A stretch of 64,000 bases of DNA from Tanypteryx hageni (Eukaryota; Arthropoda; Insecta; Odonata; Petaluridae): NCBI GenBank assembly GCA_028673005.1, contig CM054114.1:19033137-19097136 (forward strand), in the 5' to 3' direction. Under the pieces are notes generated by a model. That model saw only the letters and a program-made list of their open reading frames with translations, was not told the DNA's origin and did no database searches. A program made the position numbers and the translations under genes. The first letter of the stretch is position 1. Every line of letters starts with the position of its first letter. Shown here in pieces: positions 57,023-64,000 of this stretch.

Positions 57023-57712
57023 AGCCTACTTTCCAGAATGAAAATAGGTTTATAGTTTTCTCGTTGTCTGTCTGTCTGTCTTTCCGTCCCCCTATTAACT
57101 TTTGAACCAATAGACCGATTTTCATGACACTTGGTGGAAATCTCCTGCTACTGAAGCCAAGCTCCGGACGCTAGTTTTCGTTGCGAATATTAAAAGTCCC
57201 GGGTTCGATTCCAGGAGCTATCCTTCCCATTTCATTTGCACAAAATATCTGAAAACCATCGTGCAGGATAATTTTCTCTTACACATTAAAATATCTTAGA
57301 ATTGTAGTATCGGTGCGGAATTTGTACTATTCTCCGTGGAAAAGAATGGAAATTCTAATTCCTAGAATTAGAATTTTGCTTATTGATCGTTTTTCTTCGA
57401 ATTTCGGGTAAATACTGGCGTTTTTGCAGTAATTAACCCTCAATACGAGTGTTGCCATAGCAACAACCATTGTTGGACTCGGATTCGGTATATTCTAACA
57501 CGTATACGCGTTATTTTTGCCGCACAAATACGCGTGATCAATTTAGTATTCCGTTCGAATGTGTTTGTAATATTTTATAACGCTAAATGATGAAATTTTG
57601 GAAAACAAAACATATCCGCGGTGATTTTAAAGCTATTAATATGTAAGTATTAAGTAAATTAATAAGTGGAAAGTAAGAATCATCAAGTTCCGTTTTGATC
57701 ATCTTGTTTGTC
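57023..57712 (+). mobile_element. R1 long repeat family, copy 5 (+), most complete
   Basis: The 5' end AGCCTACTTTCC (57023-57034) is mirrored by GGAAAGTA at 57668-57675. In order there follow GTCTGTCTGTC, CCCCTATTAACTTTTGAACC, GACCGATTTTCATGACACTT, the T-arm-like GGGTTCGATTCC (57201-57212), GGCGTTTTTGCAGTAATTAA, the X-box GTTGCCATAGCAAC (57451-57464) and ATATTTTATAACGCTAAATG. The element is non-coding. The short inverted ends suggest a DNA-transposon-like element, while the B-box-like T-arm suggests a tRNA-related origin, so the class is open. Confidence 0.75.
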
Positions 57713-59542
57713 TATAGGAAACATATTGTGTCCATTTGATTTAGTCATAAGAATCCTTATATAATAATTCTCAAGCGTCCGTCTGTCTGTCACGGTACTT
57801 TTGAACAATTAACAATGTAATTAAGAGCTGAAACTTTCACAATCGTTAAACCCCTATGAGGTGGTCCATATAAAAATCAAACCCCGGAAAAAAATCCCGG
57901 ATTTAAACTCCGGGGACGATTATATTTTCTCGTAAGTTTTCACGGGATTTTCGATTTTTCAAGGTGCAAGATTTTTTATTTCAGTCATCAATTGCGTAAA
58001 TATGGACCAGTTGCCTACTTTTTTGCTGTATTCGACGGCTAAAATTATAAAATATCTCATTCTTGCAATTTTTTGACGTTGCGTGGAAGAAACTTTCAGA
58101 AATACGCATTTCTTTTCGACATTTTATGGATTTTTTGTACTCTTTCCAGGTGTTGCCAGGGCGACCCGCATTGTTGCCTTCGATTCAATCAGCGTCTATT
58201 AAGCCTTCAAATTGAAGAAAGAATTGCGTTATTCGCTTTGCGCTTTTTATTAAGCTATTACCTTTTTCGTAAATAAAATCATTATATTCTACATATTTAA
58301 TGTAGGGGGGACTCAGTTGTTCCTCGATTTTCTCGGATTTTATTTTCGCGATATCAATTATTCGCGCAGGAAGTATTGTAAGGACCTTAAATGTTCGCGG
58401 AGGGTGAGTTTTGTGTGTATTTTTGGCTAATAAACCTCTTGGATTATTATAGTACGCGGAGGGTGATTTTAACTTATTCGCGCCCTCCGACCGCATTACT
58501 TACTGCTCGTTCGCTAAGTCCATGAAATACTGCGCGATTTCTTCTCGACAACAAGACAGGTACATGCATACCACGTAAGTATTGATGCTGTGTCTGGAAA
58601 AACGTACCTTTATCCCAGATTTTTTGTGTTTAGGGGCGTGAGAGTAGTTAAGTTCACACTTTACTCTGTTTTTTAGTTATATTTCTTCGAATCGATCGCA
58701 TTACGAACTAAAGAATGGGACTTCGATTGTTGGTAGAGATGGCATCGTTGTTGAGTGATACGAAGGTTTTGCGTTGAAACGGCTCTAGAAGGCAGCGGCT
58801 ACACTGAAAATGGATCAGACCCGACCCGACCGACCGATTTGACAGACCAGTTTGGCTACAGTGATTCAAATTAGTTGGGCGACATTGTGCTCCGTGAATC
58901 TTGTGAATCATTTGCTCCTCAAATTCCGATGGGTGGGAAAAGTGTATGATAGAAATACACATCAATGAATTAGATAGAAATAGGCGGTTTTGAGCGCGTG
59001 GTCTTTGGCGATTACATGCAGAGGGTGATTATTTTTAAACGCGTGAAGATGAGGAACTCCGGGAAAATCAATAATGTGTTATTAATTATAATCTGTTTGA
59101 TGTTACGATTATGATACCGCTTATCTCTTTGATCCCACTGCTGTGGTCTTTCTTTAACTACATAGTTTTATTAAGGTGGATTTACCATTTTCCATCTCAA
59201 CACTGCATTTACCGTCTTAAAGTTATTGTTATTTACCTGAAAATACGAATGAAATTTTACGAATTTATAAGCGCTTATGTCCCCACAATAAACTAACATG
59301 AGACGAATGGTTCGCAGAAACTATCGCGTTCATTCCAAGTAACATTTTTTCTCCGCCGTGAAAACGTGAAGTTCATCCATCACACCCTTCCAATTTGTTT
59401 TTGATCGTTTCAATGACCTGCCTCACTTTTTCTCCATCTACTGTGGCTACACGTCAAAAGGGCGAAACAATTATGGTGAGCGCCAAAAAGGCGAAAACAT
59501 AATAGGCGAAAGTAGAAAGCGAAATTAATAATGGAACAAGTG
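57713..59542. other. Mostly unique DNA, no gene seen
   Basis: About 57775-57920 has another TCTGTCTGTC/TTTGAACAATT line like the start of R1, but it diverges soon. About 58309-59065 has faint inverted edges (GTTCCTCGATTTT against GTTCCTCATCTTC) and repeated GCGGAGGGTGA. This is too weak to call an element. A CGACCCGACCCGACCG-like run lies near 58819-58840. Confidence 0.35.
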
Positions 59543-59636
59543 AAGATAAAAAAATGAATTTTTATAACCAACTTTTATATAGTTAATACTTAAATATTAA
59601 TAAATTATTATAATATAATAATGATAACCTTTCTGC
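59543..59636 (+). repeat. About 93-bp repeat shared with 27.1 kb
   Basis: Matches 27108-27198 from AACAAGTGAAGAT to GATAACCTTTC with few differences. The flanks are unrelated, so this is a discrete dispersed unit. Confidence 0.65.
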
Positions 59637-60489
59637 TTGCATGGGTGTAAAAAATTGCAAAAGTGTCTACCAGCAGTTGAGTGATGTGGGGGTCTCTCTA
59701 TTTAAACTTTAATCATTTTACAGTTGTGAGAATGGCAGACAGAAGTAGAGAACTCAGTGACAAACAAGAATGTTTAGTCTATAAGTAGTAAGAAGCTTGA
59801 TAGTATCTTTTGTTTCATTAATGAAAATACTGACTTATCCATTCATATTGCTTAAAATCAACAAAAATATATTGCTAGTGCAGAGTATTTCGGCTTTAGA
59901 TACTAGTAGGAGTGAAACTGTTGATCCCCAATGAAGTTTTCAATTGCCATTTCAGAGAGAAAACAGTTTTCACAATAATCTTAAGTGAATAAAGATAAAA
60001 AGTTTTTAAGATAAATAAAAACTTACCATCAATGATAATTTCGATAAATAAAAACTTACAATTATTAGCAGAAATAACCATTCACAAAACATAGGAATAC
60101 TCATATCAATACAAATCCACATTAAAATAAAGAAACTTCTATTACACCATGAACAATGACAATAGTTTGTTTAATCTCGTTGCTATGATGGATGCTTGTC
60201 TATCTTCCAACACAATTTCATATACATCTTTATAGCAGGGACAATGCATGGATCTGAAGATCCGGTAAATCACTCGTTTGAGCCCCTCAAGCAGATTTGG
60301 ATTTTTTCAGGTTAGAAGGGTACAAAACATACATACATATATATACATATATATAGTGTATATATATAGCTAAGTTATTATAAAAGTTGGTAACTAGTAT
60401 CCCTTGAAAGCAGCTTCCGCTTGCTTTTAAATTTTATAAAATAAATAGATTTCTTAAGGGAACGTATGCGTGGATTAAGTATTAAATTT
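59637..60489. other. AT-rich DNA, no gene seen
   Basis: A TA-rich patch occurs at about 60330-60370. No credible frame was found. Confidence 0.4.
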
Positions 60490-60499
60490 AAAGAACTTT

Positions 60500-60790
60500 C
60501 AATTCTTCCTCCTTTTCTCCCTTCCTCTCTTACATCCTCCTCCCTCCCATCCTTCTCCCTCCCATCCTCACTCCCTCTCATCCTCCCTCCCTCCCATACT
60601 CCCTCCCTCCCATCCTCCATCCCTCCCACCCTCCCTCCCTCTCATCCTCATTCCCTGTCATCCTCCCTTCCTCTCCTTTCTCTCTCCTTCTCTGTAAAAA
60701 TAGACTAATTCTATACCATCCTTACTTTCTATGTACCTTCCATTCTATATCCCTTCCTTCCTATCTCCCTCCACACATCCTCCTCTGTCT
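60500..60790 (+). repeat. Pyrimidine-rich (CCCTCCCAT-like) tract
   Basis: C/T-rich with recurring CTCCCTCCCATCC lines. The open frames on both strands here are low complexity. Confidence 0.8.
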
Positions 60791-61670
60791 ACATCTATAT
60801 AGTCGTTTATATTTTTTATGGATAATTAAAAGAATCCAAACTAAATCCCAGTCACATTAGAATTACTACGTAATTTCGCAAAAATTTCTACGATGATTTA
60901 AAGCAACTAGAGAGCCTGTGACGCTTCTCTGTCACATTAAGTTGATTTTGATTTTAAAAAATAATTAATTTGATCAGACACATTTATTTGACAAAAGATG
61001 TAATCTTCTTTCTTCGTAAATAGAACAGAAGTTCCTATATATTATTAACCTGTATTAGGATTAAGGATAAGTATAATGTAATTTTTATTGAATTTAATTT
61101 TTTAATTTTCTAAGTGATATGACAAATAAAAATAACTGACTTTTCTCACAAGAACTGATTAGGTTTTGCTAAAAATCGGCCAACCGGAAGTGGGTGTTTA
61201 CTCTTGTCACTTATTTGTTATTTTGACATATTTGCTTTAATATTTGATATATGTAAAAATCTACTGGAATAAAAGTTGTAGGAATTTTAATTTTCTACAA
61301 CCTTTCTTTGAAACATTTTGCGTAAATAATGTACATTCATTTATACTGTACTCATATACCGTGAATTTTTTACTTGTATATATATTTTTTTTTAATTTCC
61401 ATGGATGCATTATTCATCAAATTGATGCTCATTGGTTACATCAAAAATCACCGAACGTTACCCCTGCTCACGGCTTATCCTTGCTCACCTTCAACACACT
61501 GCTAAGTTCACGCAGTAGACTTTTAGGAAATGCCTAAAAAAGATAAAGAGGATTGACGTGACGTGTTTCACAAAAGCGTTCCCTATATCTATCTTGTTAT
61601 ATGAACGATGAGCTATGTCTGTGATTTTGTCATGCTCAGCTGTATGCGTCGCCAGCGGCATAATATTCAG
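60791..61670. other. AT-rich DNA, no gene seen
   Basis: The 97-codon + frame at 61244-61537 has no domain and is AT-driven. Confidence 0.4.
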
Positions 61671-61708
61671 CGCGCGCGCGCACACACACACACACACATA
61701 TATATATA
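61671..61708. repeat. Compound (CG)n-(CA)n-(TA)n microsatellite
   Basis: Three alternating purine-pyrimidine dinucleotide runs follow one another without interruption (CG, CA, TA). Confidence 0.9.
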
Positions 61709-61793
61709 GGAAAGTGTTTTAATATTTTATGCAATGATTTATTCATGCGTACACTTCGTTTTTGTCGGGCAGTCACGCTAGTACATGCATATA

Positions 61794-62315
61794 CACGGTG
61801 TACCATTTAAAACGCAACCCAAATTTCAATGTTGTTCACAAGGGCGGATATTGCATCAAGAGGGGTTCTTTCCCTCTTTGTTGATTCCCTTCACACTACT
61901 GCACACATACATGTCAGAATGACTTCCACTATATCGTAGCTGGCATCCTCAGTTGCTGAATAGCGTTGGAGGTGCAAACATGGTTTTTAACCAAAGAGAA
62001 CGTGTGTTCATTGTCGAGCATTATTTTTCTTTGAAATTTTTATTGCAGTTCGTGAGGCAATTAGGAATGCATGTCAAGCAAAGGAAGTACCGGACAAACA
62101 TCAATATACAGTCTAATAAAAACATTTCGTTAAACATAAACACGGTGAAAAGGGTTGAAGCATGTAATCGAGAAGAAGGTGGACATTTTCAGCACTTGTA
62201 AAGTGGCTGACACTATTTTTTAACAAATAACAAACAATATACTGTGTATATTTAATGAAACTTGCAATAAATGATACTTTCTTCCTGTGGGTTGCGATTT
62301 AAAAGGTACACCCTG
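61794..62315 (+). mobile_element. Mariner/IS630-type deletion derivative with both transposase ends
   Basis: The ends CACGGTGTACCATTTAAAAC and, read inward, CAGGGTGTACCTTTTAAATC match at 24 of 27 bases over their full length. TA flanks lie at 61792-61793 and 62316-62317. Inside, from about 61980, the + strand encodes MVFNQRERVFIVEHYF, the helix-turn-helix start of arthropod mariner/IS630-type transposases. The matching continuation (AVREAIRNACQAKEVPDK) lies in another frame, showing a frameshift. RVEACNREEGGHFQHL-stop (ending at 62201) is the typical C-terminus. The catalytic core between them is deleted. Confidence 0.8.
61953..62201 (+). pseudogene. Transposase remnant: N- and C-terminus only, frameshifted
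   Basis: An 82-codon open frame inside the element. Its residues about 10-25 (MVFNQRERVFIVEHYF) and last 16 (RVEACNREEGGHFQHL) are transposase ends, while the middle is out of phase. The true start is probably the internal ATG at about 61980, because the first nine codons are not typical of the family. None of the catalytic acidic residues can be present. It is not functional. Confidence 0.75.
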
Positions 62316-62317
62316 TA

Positions 62318-63284
62318 TATTCTTTGGGCAAATAACATATTTTCGAAAGACGTGGAATCGCGCTTTACTTGAGCGGAGAGACGTGAACGCATATCATCAT
62401 CCAGTTTCGCGCAGGAGAAGAGGAATTTCCGTCAGGTGCGGATGACGTGAGGAATACACGCCTCCGAGATAAAGCTTTTCGCTCCAATCAAACGTGGCGT
62501 AAGATCGGGTCGCCGGGGAAGGAAGGAAAGAGGTCGTGAGTGAAACCCCATGGAGGGATTTTCATCCGAATATATTCTCGCGTCCGTCCGTTTGTTGCCA
62601 TGACGACCGTGAAAACGATTGATGTGCGTATTTTTTCAAAGATGTAGGATCATTTTGCATTTTTATGGGAGAGTTGAATGATAGAATGTCGCGGACAAAA
62701 TAAAATTGACCTATATTGTGCGACAGAAAGAAATGTGGCTCTATACGGACATGAGACTATCGCGTTAAAATGAAATTCAGTTCCTGAAATTTATTTCTAT
62801 TTCTTAATATAGAATTTTGTTGTGGTATATTTAATTTTATAATGTTTGTACAAGTATGTGTGTATTGATTTTTGTTTATGTGTTTATATAACTATATATA
62901 ATGTGTGTGTGTGAATTTGGAAAGTCCCTCGATTGCAATATGAAGTTAGAAGATTCTCTTCCCCATATTAAAAGCGACGTGAAAATCAGGACAAACGAGA
63001 GGCTAACCAAATGCGCGACGGAGAAACGACATCAGAAATATTTTTCGCCTCTTTTTTCCTTCATTCGATTCCTTCGGCAGTGAGAACCTTCTTAACTGTC
63101 CGTCCATCCTCGGCCTTCTTAAGAGTAACCTCCCGAAACGCCCCCTCAATCTCTTCCCCCATCGTTCCCCGTCCTTGGCGTCGTCCGAATCGCCGTCTTG
63201 TCTCTCCTCTCTCCTCCTTACGCACGTACGACAGACACTGAGTTTCGATCGATGTCTCAGTAAGCGATAGAAACGCACCTCCCT
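62318..63284. other. GC-richer unique island, no gene called
   Basis: GTTGCCATGACGAC at 62594-62607 resembles an RFX X-box. Frames on both strands at 63003-63330 overlap and are arginine-rich or serine-rich without domains. This may be regulatory or untranslated DNA of a gene beyond the window, but there is no proof. Confidence 0.4.
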
Positions 63285-64000
63285 TCACCCTCTCTTGCCT
63301 CCGGCTCCCTCTATTCGCCCGTCCTTTCATTCTCCTCCGCCCTTTTGCTTCTTATCCTTCCGTTTCCCTCTACTCCTTCCCCTCTGCATTCCTCTCCTTT
63401 TCCTACTCATCTATTCCTCTCTCTTTACTCTCATTCCATTCCCTTTACATTCATTCTTCTCCCTGCTATACCTCCCTTTCACTACTTTTTCTTCCATTCT
63501 CTCTCTTTCCTCTCTCTCTCCCCCCCCCCTCAGTCTTGTTCTCCGTTTCCTTCTTCATATCTCTATCTCTCTCCGTTTCTCACTTTATCTCACTTTCTCT
63601 CTCTATCCTTCTTCCTCTGTTCCCTCTGCATATTCCTTCCTATCCATTTCTCCCCACTTCTCTTTCTCACATCCTGTTTCTCCCCTCTTTCACACTTATC
63701 CCTCCGAGTTCTCTCTCCTTTCACTTCCTTACCTCTCCCTTTCTCAATTACCTCCCCCACATTACCTCTGTTCTTTTTCTCTCTATACTCTATATCCCAG
63801 TTTGTCTCCCCCCCCCTCTCTCTCTCTCTCTCTCTACCTCTCTCACTTCTCCATCAATCTCCTTTTCCTCTCATTTTATATCTCATTTTTCTCTGTCCTA
63901 TTCTCTATATTCTCTTTTATCTCTCACTTTAAGTCCCATACCTCTCTCGATCCTCTGTCCGTCTCTCTCCCTCTCTCTCTCTCCCTCCCTCTCCCACCCT
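63285..64000 (+). repeat. Pyrimidine-rich tract running off the window
   Basis: About 715 bases of strongly C/T-biased + strand, with C runs (about 63521-63529 and 63809-63815) and CT microsatellites (about 63816-63834 and near 63980). The 195-codon open frame at 63345-63932 is a Leu/Ser/Pro-rich artefact of composition. Confidence 0.8.

Noticed and set aside
58309..59065. Inverted-repeat transposon
   Set aside because: The edge similarity is about a dozen bases with mismatches, without target duplication.
63345..63932. 195-codon + frame
   Set aside because: Composition artefact of a C/T tract. It contains runs from CT repeats and has no domain.

Overview
The window looks like AT-rich intergenic DNA from an arthropod, most likely an insect. 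I see no rRNA, no functional tRNA, no operon-like layout and no intact host gene. Short open frames are sparse and mostly meaningless. The recognisable coding DNA belongs to arthropod-type mobile elements: CR1/Jockey-like and RTE-like non-LTR retrotransposons, mariner/IS630-type transposase pieces carrying an arthropod helix-turn-helix N-terminus, hAT and TA-flanked non-autonomous elements, and tRNA-derived SINEs. I cannot place it more precisely than insect-like arthropod.

Layout. 1-8.6 kb: unique AT-rich DNA with four copies of a short dispersed module, a SINE-A copy joined to a mariner miniature element, and a forward copy of a long repeat family (here R1). 8.66-9.67 kb: a TA-flanked element with a second inverted-repeat element nested inside. 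12.4-14.2 kb: a TAAA/TA microsatellite, a small ankyrin-like reading frame and a CCGGTT-rich element. 17-20.3 kb: SINE-B, an R1 fragment and a reversed R1 copy. 24.3-25.25 kb: an inverted-repeat-bounded block built of alternating A and B tandem units. 26-30 kb: dense nested repeats (CR1/Jockey 3' end, SINE-A cluster, R1, SINE-B, 15-bp minisatellite, a 987-bp TA-flanked transposon). 30.9-31.25 kb: a frameshifted coding-like island. 33.6-40.9 kb: three hAT miniature elements with near-perfect 8-bp target duplications, a foldback element and a SINE-like piece. 42-45 kb: a perfect 44-bp tandem repeat, a strong hairpin beside a non-LTR-like 3' tail, and a second A/B block. 48.7-64 kb: large pyrimidine-rich tracts on the + strand, R1 copies (one split by an RTE fragment) and one CR1/Jockey-type retrotransposon (52.8-55.4 kb) with an open frame of about 800 codons. 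61.8-62.3 kb: a mariner-type deletion derivative keeping both ends of its transposase gene.

How the parts relate. These are repeat insertions at different stages of decay, often nested. The only long intact coding sequence is the 5'-truncated retrotransposon. GC-richer single-copy islands (about 15.3, 17.6, 20.5, 38.4-39.5, 46.4, 62.4-63.3 kb) separate the repeats. They might be regulatory or untranslated DNA of a neighbouring gene, but no exon can be defended in them.
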